DNA of 37,267 nt from Actinomycetes bacterium (GTDB lineage Bacteria > Actinomycetota > Acidimicrobiia > Acidimicrobiales > Aldehydirespiratoraceae). The number at the start of each line of letters is the position of its first letter. The first letter of the stretch is position 1. This document shows, in pieces, positions 1 through 7,604 of this stretch. Below the pieces are notes generated by a model. The model worked only from the letters and a program-made list of their open reading frames with translations. It searched no databases and was not told the DNA's origin. The DNA lies in assembly GCA_024276495.1 (NCBI GenBank), contig JAJRXC010000018.1, positions 1-37,267 on the forward strand, read 5' to 3'. The translations under genes and the position numbers were made by a program.

Positions 1-519
1 ATCCCAGGCGAACGAGTAGTTGACCGCGTGGAGCTCGCCGGTGCCCGGATGTCGTTTCGGGTGGGCGGTGAACGTGCCGTCGAGCGTGCCGTCGAAGTCG
101 CTGCTCTCGACCGTCTCCAGCTCATCGTCGAGCAGGACCGGGTAGCTGCTGCCCTCGACGATCGCGTAGGTCTTCCCCGCGTGCTCGATGACGTTCGTGT
201 TCGCGTTGCCGTCACCGATCTCACCGCGGGGACCCGGCATGCGGGGGCGCCCGAACGCGTCGGCGACGGCATCGGAGTTGATGTAGCGGTTTCGGTACCA
301 CTCGGCGCCGCCGTCGCGCAGCCGCAGGCCGTGGACCATTCCGGTCCCGGTGAACCAGTGGTCGGTCGGGTCGGGGTCGTTCACCGGGTTCGGTCCGATT
401 CGGAGAAGTCGACCGTCGAGCTCGGTGGGGATCGACCCGGTGACGGGGAGATCGAAGGCCGTCACCTCCTCGCGCACCGGTGCGTAGTTGCCCTTGAGAT
501 ACTGATCCGTCGTTGCCAT
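1..519 (-). CDS. Carotenoid oxygenase (RPE65/CCO family), C-terminus cut off by the window edge
   Basis: The minus-strand frame opens with ATG at 519-517 and stays open for 173 codons to the window edge, so the C-terminal part is missing. The N-terminus has hallmarks of the family of Fe(II)-dependent enzymes that cleave carotenoids, apocarotenoids or stilbenes: GRLLRIGPNP near residue 38, FTGTGMVHGLRLRDG near 57, a WYRNRYI strand, and TAHPKRHPGTGELHAVNY near 152, whose first His is normally one of the four iron ligands. The other three ligands lie outside the window. The LOG-family gene lies upstream on the same strand with a 78-base gap, so co-transcription is possible. Neither a TANNNT box nor a strong ribosome binding site precedes this start. 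The substrate cannot be inferred. Confidence 0.88.
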   Translation of the reverse strand, partial: MATTDQYLKGNYAPVREEVTAFDLPVTGSIPTELDGRLLRIGPNPVNDPDPTDHWFTGTGMVHGLRLRDGGAEWYRNRYINSDAVADAFGRPRMPGPRGEIGDGNANTNVIEHAGKTYAIVEGSSYPVLLDDELETVESSDFDGTLDGTFTAHPKRHPGTGELHAVNYSFAWD

Positions 520-597
520 GTCGCCATCTTGACGTCCGGCTGCGGTCTCGGCATCCCCCTCCAGTCGGATCTTCGGACCCGATGCCCGATCAGCCGG
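520..597. other. Short intergenic gap
   Basis: This gap separates two same-strand genes. I see no hairpin, TANNNT promoter or repeat in it. Confidence 0.5.
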
Positions 598-1200
598 TCA
601 GATGTCGGAATCGCCGATCCATTTGGGCACATACGTCAGGTCCTGCGCGACGAGGGCGTCGAGCAGGGCCGACGGCGACTCGTCCGCGAGGAGGACCTCA
701 CGATTGGCCGGTTTCAGGATCGTCTTGTCGACCATCGTGTCGAGCAGGGCGAGCAGTGGTTGCCAGAACCCGCCGACATCGAGCACCCCGACGGGTTTTC
801 TCAGGATCCCGATCTGGTTCCAGGTCAACGTCTCGGCCAACTCCTCAAGCGTGCCGAACCCCCCGGGCAGGGCGATGAACGCGTCGGCGAGGTCGTACAT
901 CCGTGCTTTGCGCACGTGCATCGAGTCGACCTCCTCGAGCGTGGTCAAGGAGGTGTGGCCGACCTCCCGGGCGAAGAGGTTGCGGGGAATCACGCCGGTG
1001 ACCCGGCCGCCGCCCTCGAGCACGGTGTCGGCGATCAGCCCCATGAGCCCGACCGCGCCGCCGCCGAACACGAGCTCGAGATCCCGATCGACGAGTTGTC
1101 GTCCGAGCTCGACGGTTGCCTCGGTGATGGCGGGGTCGGTGCCCGGCGACGATGCGCAGAACACACAGACCCGGCGGAAGTCGGGTGCGGTGATGGTCAC
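598..1200 (-). CDS. LOG-family protein (TIGR00730, Rossman fold nucleotide 5'-monophosphate phosphoribohydrolase)
   Basis: This 200-residue protein begins with GTG at 1200. It shows the family signature PGGFGTLEE near residue 112, a nucleotide-binding FGGGAVGLMG near 45, and VCVFCASSPG near the N-terminus. LOG proteins hydrolyse the N-glycosidic bond of nucleoside monophosphates; in plants and some bacteria this releases active cytokinins, and in many bacteria it is a general AMP/nucleotide hydrolase. Length is normal for the family. The GTG was chosen because a TATCGT hexamer ends 7 bases upstream, the leaderless arrangement common in this window. The flavin oxidoreductase diverges from the other side of a 94-base gap. 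The physiological substrate is not inferable. Confidence 0.88.
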   Translation of the reverse strand: MTITAPDFRRVCVFCASSPGTDPAITEATVELGRQLVDRDLELVFGGGAVGLMGLIADTVLEGGGRVTGVIPRNLFAREVGHTSLTTLEEVDSMHVRKARMYDLADAFIALPGGFGTLEELAETLTWNQIGILRKPVGVLDVGGFWQPLLALLDTMVDKTILKPANREVLLADESPSALLDALVAQDLTYVPKWIGDSDI

Positions 1201-1207
1201 GGCGGTG

Positions 1208-1213
1208 ACGATA
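1208..1213 (-). promoter_or_regulatory. -10 element TATCGT, probable leaderless promoter of the LOG gene
   Basis: TATCGT on the minus strand is followed by 7 bases and the GTG start at 1200. No ribosome binding site fits between them. Confidence 0.6.
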
Positions 1214-1282
1214 ACCCGCCCCTGCGGTTCGACAGTGGTGGCCCGGCGCCCCGGGGAGTGGGCGCGGGGCGAGGAGGAGATC

Positions 1283-1288
1283 TAGGGT
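1283..1288 (+). promoter_or_regulatory. -10 element TAGGGT, probable leaderless promoter of the flavin oxidoreductase
   Basis: TAGGGT is followed by 6 bases and the GTG start at 1295. The divergent LOG promoter lies 70 bases away in the same intergenic region. Confidence 0.6.
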
Positions 1289-1294
1289 CGTGGT

Positions 1295-2086
1295 GTGCGC
1301 CACGGGATCTTCGTCGCTCCCTTCGGGCCGCTTGCCGATCCGCACAAGCTCATCGATCTCGGAGCGACCGCGGAGGAGTCCGGCTGGGATGGTCTGTTCC
1401 TGTGGGACCACGTGCTGCGGCCGGAGAGCAACGAGATCCTCGACACGTGGGTGTCACTCGGCGCGATCGCGGCGGCGACGGTGAAGATCCGGCTCGGGCC
1501 GATGGTCACCCCGATTCCGAGACGGCGACCGATCAAGTTGGCTCGTGAGGCGATCACGGTCGACCTCCTGAGCGACGGGCGGCTGACCATCGGCGTCGGG
1601 TCCGGGGTCGACACCGGTGGGGAGCTGTCGCGCTTCGCAGAGACCGTCGACCCCCGCGAGCGGGGGGCCCTGCTCGACGAGGGCCTCGACCTGCTCGCCC
1701 GGTTGCTCGATGGTGACACGGTTGCCCATGTCGGCGACCACTTCCGGGTGGAGGGCGTGCTTCTCGAGCCCCGGCCGGTGCAGCGTCCTCGTCCGCCGAT
1801 CTGGTGTGCGGCCCGGGGAACGGCGATGCGACCGGTGCGTCGGGCCGCTCGCTACGACGGCATGTTCCCGATCGAAGTCGACGCCGACAGCTTCCGTCGG
1901 GCGCTCGACGAGGTCGTCGCCACCCGTGGTGACCTCGACGGGTTCGATGTGTGCCTTCGGACCGAGCACGACGGCGAGCCCCCGGCGTTCGCGGATCTCG
2001 GCGCGACCTGGCTGCTTCGTGCGTTCCCGCCGGTGGTCGATCTCGACGAGTTGTTCGACGCGGTGATGCACGGGCCGCCCCGCTGA
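1295..2086 (+). CDS. LLM-class (luciferase-like) flavin-dependent oxidoreductase
   Basis: The 263-residue product opens with RHGIFVAPFG, the first beta strand of the luciferase-like TIM barrel. It continues with AEESGWDGLFLWDHV near residue 27, LGPMVTPIPRRRP near 67, and SDGRLTIGVGSG near 92, all typical of F420- or FMN-dependent bacterial luciferase-like monooxygenases and reductases. Such enzymes oxidise or reduce diverse small molecules with a bound deazaflavin or flavin. It is at the short end for the family, mainly in the C-terminal half, but has no internal break. The GTG at 1295 is the start consistent with the reading frame and with the TAGGGT box. Whether it uses F420 or FMN, and on what substrate, cannot be told from the sequence alone. 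Confidence 0.87.
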   Translation: MRHGIFVAPFGPLADPHKLIDLGATAEESGWDGLFLWDHVLRPESNEILDTWVSLGAIAAATVKIRLGPMVTPIPRRRPIKLAREAITVDLLSDGRLTIGVGSGVDTGGELSRFAETVDPRERGALLDEGLDLLARLLDGDTVAHVGDHFRVEGVLLEPRPVQRPRPPIWCAARGTAMRPVRRAARYDGMFPIEVDADSFRRALDEVVATRGDLDGFDVCLRTEHDGEPPAFADLGATWLLRAFPPVVDLDELFDAVMHGPPR

Positions 2087-2135
2087 ACGCGGGCACCCCG
2101 GGGCGCCGGTTTCGGGCGCGGCCGCGGGTGGCGGG

Positions 2136-2141
2136 TAGATT
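2136..2141 (+). promoter_or_regulatory. -10 element TAGATT, probable leaderless promoter of the carboxylase genes
   Basis: TAGATT is followed by 7 bases, six of them C, and then GTG at 2149. Confidence 0.6.
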
Positions 2142-2148
2142 GCCCCCC

Positions 2149-3705
2149 GTGGTTGATCAATCCATGAAGGCCAAGCTCGAGGTTCTGCGTGAACGCAGGG
2201 AACAGGCGATCCACGCCGGGACCGAACGTTCGGTGCAGCGTCAACACGACAAGGGCAAGATGCTGGCCCGCGAACGCATCGACTACCTGCTCGACCCGGG
2301 GTCGTTCAACGAGCTCGACATGCTGGCCCGCCATCGGGCCCACGAAGCCGGGCTCGAGGAGCGTCCCTACACCGACGGTGTCATCACCGGCTGGGGCACC
2401 GTCGACGGTCGCAAGGTCTTCGTGTTCTCCCAGGACTTCACGGTCATGGGTGGTGCCCTCGGTGAGGTGTTCGCAGAGAAGCTCCACAAGGTGATGGACC
2501 TCGCCCTCGCGACCGGCGCGCCGATGATCGGGCTCAACGACGGCGCCGGGGCCCGCATCCAGGAGGGCGTCGTGTCGCTCGACGGCTACGGCGGGATCTT
2601 CCGACGCAACGTGCAGTCGTCGGGGGTGATCCCCCAGATCTCCGTGATCCTGGGCCCATGTGCCGGTGGCGCGGTGTACAGCCCGGCGATGACCGATTTC
2701 ATCTTCATGGTCCGCGAGCGTTCCCACATGTTCATCACCGGTCCCGACGTGGTGAAGACGGTGACCGGCGAAGAGGTCACGCTCGAAGAGCTCGGCGGGG
2801 CCGCGAGCCACAGCACGAAATCGGGTGTTGCGACGTTCGTGGCCGAATCCGAGGAGGAGGTGCTCGACGAGGTCAAGTACCTGTTGAGCTTCCTTCCCTC
2901 GAACAATCTCGAGCACACCCCGATGCTCGACACCGGTGACGACCCGGAGCGGCTCTGCCCGGAGCTCGACGAGATGTTGCCGGAGAGTCCCAACGTGCCC
3001 TACGACATGACCCAGGTCATCCGCACGGTGGTCGACGACGGCGACTACATGGAGTACCAGTCGGCGTGGGGCAAGAGCATCACGTGTGGTTTCGCCCGGG
3101 TCGACGGTCGGGCCGTCGGGGTCGTCGGGAACCAGCCGATGATGCTCGCCGGAGTGCTCGACATCGACTCGTCGGAGAAGGCCGCCCGTTTCGTGCGGAC
3201 CTGCGATGCCTTCAACGTGCCGCTGCTGACGTTCGTCGACGTACCCGGATTCCTTCCCGGCGTCGATCAGGAGTACGGCGGCATCATCCGTCACGGCGCC
3301 AAGCTCCTCTACGCCTTCTGTGAGGCGACGGTGCCGCGCATCCAGATCATCACCCGCAAGGCCTACGGCGGGGCGTATGTCGTGATGAACTCGAAATCCG
3401 TGGGCTGTGACCTCGCGTTCGCCTGGCCCACCGCGGAGCTCGCGGTGATGGGGCCGCAGGGTGCCGTCGAGATCATCCATCGGCGTGAGCTCGCCGACGC
3501 CGCCGATCCCGATGCCCGCCGGGCCGAGCTGATCGACGACTACACCGAGCGCCTCGCCAATCCCTACATCGCGGCCGAACGGGGCTACATCGACGACGTG
3601 ATCGAACCGTCGGAGACTCGCCGCAAGATCGTGGCCGGGCTCCGGCTGCTCGAGTCGAAGCGGGAAGAGCCACCGCAGCGCAAGCACGGCAACGTGCCAT
3701 TGTGA
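2149..3705 (+). CDS. pccB: Acyl-CoA carboxylase beta (carboxyltransferase) subunit, propionyl-CoA carboxylase type
   Basis: This 518-residue carboxyltransferase transfers CO2 from carboxybiotin to an acyl-CoA, usually propionyl- or acetyl-CoA, in a complex with a biotinylated alpha subunit that is not in this window. The crotonase-fold halves show the expected landmarks: HDKGKMLARERI near the N-terminus, DFTVMGGALGE, MIGLNDGAGARIQEG, the first oxyanion-hole region GPCAGGAVYSPA, and the second GAYVVMNSKS followed by WPTAELAVMGPQGAVEI. Length matches PccB/AccD proteins. GTG at 2149 was preferred to ATG at 2164 because of the TAGATT box. The stop overlaps the start of the epsilon subunit (TGATG). 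The exact acyl-CoA preference is not decided by sequence inspection. Confidence 0.95.
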   Translation: MVDQSMKAKLEVLRERREQAIHAGTERSVQRQHDKGKMLARERIDYLLDPGSFNELDMLARHRAHEAGLEERPYTDGVITGWGTVDGRKVFVFSQDFTVMGGALGEVFAEKLHKVMDLALATGAPMIGLNDGAGARIQEGVVSLDGYGGIFRRNVQSSGVIPQISVILGPCAGGAVYSPAMTDFIFMVRERSHMFITGPDVVKTVTGEEVTLEELGGAASHSTKSGVATFVAESEEEVLDEVKYLLSFLPSNNLEHTPMLDTGDDPERLCPELDEMLPESPNVPYDMTQVIRTVVDDGDYMEYQSAWGKSITCGFARVDGRAVGVVGNQPMMLAGVLDIDSSEKAARFVRTCDAFNVPLLTFVDVPGFLPGVDQEYGGIIRHGAKLLYAFCEATVPRIQIITRKAYGGAYVVMNSKSVGCDLAFAWPTAELAVMGPQGAVEIIHRRELADAADPDARRAELIDDYTERLANPYIAAERGYIDDVIEPSETRRKIVAGLRLLESKREEPPQRKHGNVPL

Positions 3706-3893
3706 TGGCGATCGATCCCGACTCGATCGTCGTCACGCCGGACCCGTCCGACGAGGAGTTGGCGGCGATCCTCGCGGCCTACGAGGTGTTGTGGCCGCGA
3801 GCCGAATCGGTGTCGGTCCCCGACGACCTGCCCCGCTGGCGCTTCGCCGGTCGGTGGTGGTCGCCGCGCCCGCGCTACGGCGGCTGGCGGTGA
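3705..3893 (+). CDS. accE: Acyl-CoA carboxylase epsilon subunit (small)
   Basis: This 62-residue protein starts at the ATG inside the TGATG that ends the beta subunit; a GTG at 3702 is an alternative. It carries DPSDEELAAILAAYEVLW, matching the EELAAL-type helix of the actinobacterial AccE/PccE family, and a Trp/Arg-rich C-terminus ending GGWR. Epsilon subunits are found in actinobacterial acyl-CoA carboxylases, where they bind the beta subunit and raise activity of the holoenzyme. The one-base overlap argues for translational coupling and equal dosage. The family is poorly conserved outside the helix, so the call rests on position, size and that motif together. Confidence 0.8.
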   Translation: MAIDPDSIVVTPDPSDEELAAILAAYEVLWPRAESVSVPDDLPRWRFAGRWWSPRPRYGGWR

Positions 3894-3899
3894 GCGCGG

Positions 3900-3924
3900 C
3901 GGACCCGGGCATGGCCCGGGTCCG
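3900..3924. terminator. Perfect hairpin between convergent genes, probable bidirectional terminator
   Basis: An 11-bp perfect inverted repeat (CGGACCCGGGC and its complement) with a 3-base loop ATG sits between the stops of accE (3893) and pheA (3931). There is no T tract, so it would be a non-canonical actinobacterial-type intrinsic terminator acting on both strands. Confidence 0.7.
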
Positions 3925-3930
3925 GTTCGT

Positions 3931-4869
3931 TCAGCGGATCCTCGCCCGCAGGTCGGCGAGCCATGCGTCGCCTTCGGCCGGGCCGGCCCGGTTGGAGCTC
4001 TGGACCTCCGCGCTGCCGTAGGCGGACGGATACGAGCCCAGGAACTTCACCCGGCCGTGTTTCGTGTGGATGTTGCGCAGGGCATCGCCGACCAGCCCGT
4101 CGGAGATGTGGCCCTCGCAGTCGATGAGGAAGCAGTAGTCGCCGAGCCCCTTGCGGGTGGGTCGGCTCTCGAGCTTGGTCAGGTTGATGTTGCGAGCGGC
4201 GAACTCGGAGAGGATCGCCACCAGGGAGCCGGGTTCGTCGGTGCGTTGGTAGATGACGATCGAGCTCTTGTCGTGTCCGGTGGCCGGCGGGATGCCGTCG
4301 CGGCCGACCAGCACGAAGCGGGTCTGGTTCTCGGGATGATCCTCGATGTCGGCCGCGAGGGTCTCCAGCTCGTAGACCTCGCCGGCCCGCTGGGGCGCGA
4401 TCGCGGCGGTGTCGCGACGACCCGACTCGGCGAGCTCACGGGCCGCGTCGGCCGTGGAGTTGGTGGCCTCGATCGTCGCGTGGGGGAGCTGGTCGGTGAG
4501 GAACCTCCGACACTGGGCGTAGGCGACGGGAATCGAGCGGACGTGGGCGATGTCGGCGAGGGTGACGCCCGGGTGCACGAGCAGGTTCATGCTGATGTTC
4601 ATGACGACTTCGCGTTGGATCAGCAGTTCGGCATCGAACGCGAGGGTGTCGATGGTCGCGTTGACCGCGCCCTCGATCATGTTCTCGATCGCGGCGAACC
4701 CTCGGTCGATCGTCCCGGCTTCGACGGCGCGGAGAACCTCGACGATCGTGTCGAACCGTCGGTGGTTCATCTCGGCGAGGTCGGGTTGGGTGAACACCGC
4801 CTGTTCGGTGAACGTCCCGACCGGCCCGAGATATCCGAGGGTGGACGGGGCAGCAGCGGGATCAGTCAC
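3931..4869 (-). CDS. pheA: Prephenate dehydratase with C-terminal ACT domain
   Basis: Prephenate dehydratase converts prephenate to phenylpyruvate in phenylalanine synthesis. The 312-residue protein begins TLGYLGPVGTFTEQA, the signature of the catalytic domain, followed by AIENMIEGAVNATID, the TNSTADAA catalytic segment near residue 135, and an IAPQRAGEVY region. The C-terminal ACT domain carries the ESRPTRKG motif of phenylalanine-binding regulatory sites, so feedback inhibition by Phe is likely. The frame remains open to an ATG at 4926, but GTG at 4869 fits the TATCCT-N8 leaderless arrangement and places the conserved domain close to the N-terminus. The C-terminal tail after the ACT domain is poorly conserved. 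The gene is convergent with accE. Confidence 0.93.
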   Translation of the reverse strand: MTDPAAAPSTLGYLGPVGTFTEQAVFTQPDLAEMNHRRFDTIVEVLRAVEAGTIDRGFAAIENMIEGAVNATIDTLAFDAELLIQREVVMNISMNLLVHPGVTLADIAHVRSIPVAYAQCRRFLTDQLPHATIEATNSTADAARELAESGRRDTAAIAPQRAGEVYELETLAADIEDHPENQTRFVLVGRDGIPPATGHDKSSIVIYQRTDEPGSLVAILSEFAARNINLTKLESRPTRKGLGDYCFLIDCEGHISDGLVGDALRNIHTKHGRVKFLGSYPSAYGSAEVQSSNRAGPAEGDAWLADLRARIR

Positions 4870-4877
4870 GAACACGG

Positions 4878-4883
4878 AGGATA
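4878..4883 (-). promoter_or_regulatory. -10 element TATCCT, probable leaderless promoter of pheA
   Basis: TATCCT on the minus strand is followed by 8 bases and GTG at 4869. This decides against the ATG at 4926, which would lie upstream of the transcription start. Confidence 0.55.
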
Positions 4884-4956
4884 GGGCCGTCGATCGGGTC
4901 CCACGGAACCTTTCGGCGTCGACCATGACGGTCCGGCTCCGACGGCGGCTCGGCTC

Positions 4957-5765
4957 GTGCGCAACTATCAGCTGCCGGCCGGCCTCTACACCCTCGCGGC
5001 CTCGCTGATCTGGGCGGTGAACACACTGTTCCCGCTCGCCGCCGGTCTTTCGATCGCGGTGCTCGCAGCGACGACGGTGCTGTATCTCCTCGCGGCCCGA
5101 GCCGAGGCCGGGGTGGTCGTGTTCGCGATCGTGTCGCCGTTCATGGGTCTCGGGTTCACGTTCTACTCCAGGCGCGCCAGATCACGGGCCTGGCGATGCT
5201 CGTGGGCACCACGAACGCCGCATCGGTGCGGAGCTCCGCGAGCAGACGAGAGTCGGGATCACCTACGGCTGGAACCGGCAGGGGCTGCGGCTCCCGATGT
5301 TGTCGGGCGTCGTCCGGGGAACGTTCGTCGCCTGGGCGTTCCATTCGGCCCAGCCGTACCTCCTGGCGCTGTTGGACGACGACAAGATCTGGGTGGTCGG
5401 GGCGATCACGGCGCTGATGTCGTTGTCGACGATCCTCGGCAACCAGGTGGTAGAGGTGTTCACCCGCCATTGCGGTCGGCGCAGCACGATCATCCTGGGT
5501 GGCTCGGTGGTGGCGACGGTCGCGTCGGTGACGATGGGGCTCAACGGGTCGTTTTGGGTCGCGACCGTCGCCTTCTTGGCGGTGACGGGATCGTTGGGGG
5601 TGATCTCGCCCGTGCGGCATGCCTATGTCCACCATGTGGCGCCGAGTGCGCATCGGCCGGCGTCGTGCCCGGGCCGGGACCTGTGCGGCGCAGGGGCTTC
5701 CCCGCGACGCCCATGTCGAGTCGTTCCCCCAGATGGTGGTCGTGGCCGGGGGTCGACCGGAGTGA
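4957..5765 (+). pseudogene. Decayed MFS transporter, several internal deletions and frameshifts
   Basis: Remnants of one major facilitator transporter lie in order but in different frames. 4957 to about 5172 encodes the N-terminus (NYQLPAGLYTLAASLIWAVN, then AEAGVVVFAIVSPFMGLGF), with an apparent in-frame loss of helices between them. About 5172-5218 encodes ARQITGLAMLVGTT in a second frame. About 5219-5665 encodes VGITYGWNRQGLRLPMLSG, FHSAQPYLLALL and VRHAYVHHVAPSAHR in a third frame. About 5665-5765 returns to the second frame with GTCAAQGLPRDAHVESF and a TGA at 5763. Intact relatives have roughly 400 residues or more in one frame, whereas these pieces sum to about 265. The pieces are in the right order, so this is decay in place rather than recombination. 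No promoter of the leaderless type precedes it. Confidence 0.8.
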
Positions 5766-5803
5766 GTTACATCCCCTAGAACAGTTGTCGCCGATTGTGT
5801 AAC
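5766..5803. promoter_or_regulatory. Inverted repeat GTTACA-N26-TGTAAC at the desaturase promoter, possible operator
   Basis: The half-sites are at 5766-5771 and 5798-5803. The right one overlaps the -10 hexamer TAACAT of the desaturase gene, so a bound repressor would block the promoter. The gene two positions downstream encodes a PaaX-like regulator, which is a candidate binder; known PaaX sites are also two short boxes separated by a little under 30 bases. That link is inference. Confidence 0.4.
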
Positions 5804-5805
5804 AT
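5800..5805 (+). promoter_or_regulatory. -10 element TAACAT, probable leaderless promoter of the desaturase operon
   Basis: TAACAT is followed by 7 bases and ATG at 5813. It overlaps the right half-site of the inverted repeat at 5766-5803. Confidence 0.6.
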
Positions 5806-5812
5806 GTCGGGC

Positions 5813-6820
5813 ATGACACCCCGCTCTCCGGTCGACGCGATGACCCACGACCAACTCGTCGAAGCACTCACGGGTGGACTCGCCCCCGCTCCCGACGCGC
5901 TGCCTCCCTTCGAAGGTTCCGATCGTCTTCGCCCGGACGGCCGGCCCCGCCCCGAGTTCCGGGCGGAGCTGCGTCGGATCCCCGACGTCCGCAACGCGGG
6001 ACTGGTCGCGATCGTGGTGGCCTACCCGTTCGTGGTCATCGGGGCCGCGGTCGTGCTCGACCATCCGCTCATGTGGGTCGCCGCGTTCTTCTTGATGGGC
6101 GGCTTCTTCCAGCGGGCCCTCACCCTCTTCCACGAGGGTTCGCATCGACTGTTGTTCTCCAACCGCACCATCAACGATCTGATCGGTGAGAAGTTCATCG
6201 GCTGGCTCGCCTTCGGTACCGGCGACAACTCCTACCGCCTGGCCCACGCCCAACACCATCGCGAGGAGTTCGGGGAGAAGGAACCCGACTTCGCGCTCTA
6301 CGCCCGCTACCCGATCTCCCGGGCCTCGATGCGGCGCAAGCTCCTTCGCGACGCCTTCGGGATCTCCGGATGGAAGAACATGAAACCGGCGCTGGTGGGT
6401 CTCTTCGTGAAGGGACGGCGGATCCGGGCCCTGCGCTTCCTGGGAGGCCAGGTGCTCGTCTTCGCCGTCTTCGCCCTCCTCGGACATCCCTGGCTCTACC
6501 TGCTGCTCTGGCTGCTCCCGTGGATGACGTATTGGCGGGTCGCCAACCGCCTGCGGGCGTTGGCCGAGCATGCCGGGATGACCCGTTCCCCGGACCGCAG
6601 AAGGTCGAGCCACCACATCCGCCAGGGATTCCTGTCGAGCCACGTCTTCTTGTCGCAGTCGATCGGCCTGCACCTCGCCCACCATGTCGACTCCGGCATC
6701 CCGATGTCTCGGCTCCCCGCCCTCCAGCGCGCGCTCGAAGAGGACGGCTACGTCACCGACGCGATCACCCACCCCGGCTACTGGGCGTTCTGGCGCACCC
6801 TGGTCCGCCCCGACGACTGA
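5813..6820 (+). CDS. Membrane fatty acid desaturase family protein
   Basis: This 335-residue integral membrane di-iron protein carries three histidine boxes: HEGSH (HxxxH) near residue 110, HAQHH near 145, and HLAHH near 287. It also has the supporting RALAEHAG motif near 251. Hydrophobic stretches near residues 62-84 and 215-235 are the likely membrane hairpins. Such proteins insert double bonds or hydroxyl groups into acyl chains, carotenoids or related lipids using O2 and electrons from ferredoxin or a reductase. ATG at 5813 was chosen over upstream in-frame starts because of the TAACAT box. The PaaX-like gene follows after one base, so the two are surely co-transcribed. Substrate and regiospecificity are unknown. 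Confidence 0.88.
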   Translation: MTPRSPVDAMTHDQLVEALTGGLAPAPDALPPFEGSDRLRPDGRPRPEFRAELRRIPDVRNAGLVAIVVAYPFVVIGAAVVLDHPLMWVAAFFLMGGFFQRALTLFHEGSHRLLFSNRTINDLIGEKFIGWLAFGTGDNSYRLAHAQHHREEFGEKEPDFALYARYPISRASMRRKLLRDAFGISGWKNMKPALVGLFVKGRRIRALRFLGGQVLVFAVFALLGHPWLYLLLWLLPWMTYWRVANRLRALAEHAGMTRSPDRRRSSHHIRQGFLSSHVFLSQSIGLHLAHHVDSGIPMSRLPALQRALEEDGYVTDAITHPGYWAFWRTLVRPDD

Positions 6821-6821
6821 G

Positions 6822-7604
6822 GTGCGGCCGCTCTCGGCCCGAAGTGTCGTCGCCTCCACGCTCCTCGGGACGCTTCCACCCCGACTTCCCGGGCACCTGC
6901 TCGTGGCGTTCGCGCACGAGTTCGGCATCGCGGCGGGAACAACACGCGTCGCCCTGAGCCGGATGGTGGAACGAGGGGAACTGGCCCGTGACGACGACGG
7001 CACCTACGAGCTCCGGGGCCCGTTGCTCGAGCGCCAGCGTCGACAGGAGGCGGGCCTCGCCCCGATCACCCGACCATGGAACGGCGACTGGGAGATCCAC
7101 GTCGTGCGGACCGGCCGGCGGGGGTCGGGGGATCGTGCCGCCCTGCGACGGGCCGCTCGGCGGCTCGGACTGCGTGAACGTCGCGACGGAGTCTGGCTCC
7201 GGCCCGACAATCTGGACCCCGCTCGGCTCCCGAACGAGCGGGCGACCCTCGCTCGGCAGGCCGACCGTTTCTTCGGCGCCCCGGCGGAGGGCATCGATCC
7301 TCGCGGACTTGCCGCCGAGATCTTCGACCTCGATGCCTGGGCCTCGGCCGCCGACGAGCTCGGCGCCGCGATCGACGAGATGATCGTGGCGTTCGACGAC
7401 GACCCGGATGCGCCGCTGGCCGCCGGATTCGTCCTCGCCGCGGAAGTGCTGCGCCATCTCGTCGCCGATCCGCTGCTGCCGCCCCGCCTCTGCCCGGCCG
7501 GATGGCCGGCACCCCGGTTGCGTGCCGCCTACCGCGACTACGACGCCGCCTACCGGCAGCGGTTGTCGGCCTTCTTCCGGTCGCGATCTAGATTGACGCG
7601 ATGA
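6822..7604 (+). CDS. PaaX-like transcriptional regulator
   Basis: The 260-residue protein starts at GTG 6822, one base after the desaturase stop. Its N-terminus, LSARSVVASTLLG, then AGTTRVALSRMVERGEL and a wing GTYELRG, matches the winged-helix domain of the PaaX family. The middle carries the PaaX core (PWNGDWEIHVVRTG, then LGLRERRDGVWLRPDNL), and the C-terminal helical domain resembles the family's ligand or CoA-thioester sensing part. PaaX of E. coli represses phenylacetate degradation and responds to phenylacetyl-CoA. No paa genes are present here, so this paralogue more likely controls the adjacent desaturase, possibly sensing an acyl-CoA. The stop overlaps the hydrolase start by four bases (ATGA). 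Confidence 0.82.
   Translation: MRPLSARSVVASTLLGTLPPRLPGHLLVAFAHEFGIAAGTTRVALSRMVERGELARDDDGTYELRGPLLERQRRQEAGLAPITRPWNGDWEIHVVRTGRRGSGDRAALRRAARRLGLRERRDGVWLRPDNLDPARLPNERATLARQADRFFGAPAEGIDPRGLAAEIFDLDAWASAADELGAAIDEMIVAFDDDPDAPLAAGFVLAAEVLRHLVADPLLPPRLCPAGWPAPRLRAAYRDYDAAYRQRLSAFFRSRSRLTR
7589..7594 (+). promoter_or_regulatory. -10 element TAGATT inside the paaX-like gene, probable promoter of the hydrolase
   Basis: TAGATT is followed by 6 bases and ATG at 7601. It lies within the last codons of the upstream gene, so the hydrolase may be expressed both from the operon and independently. Confidence 0.55.

Noticed and set aside
4870-4926. Starting pheA at the upstream ATG 4926
   Set aside because: The extra 19 residues are not part of the prephenate dehydratase domain, and the TATCCT box would lie inside that extension.
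5297-5779. A separate 160-residue membrane protein inside the MFS remnant
   Set aside because: It matches the middle of an MFS transporter and has neither start signals nor the N- or C-terminal parts; it is one piece of the pseudogene.
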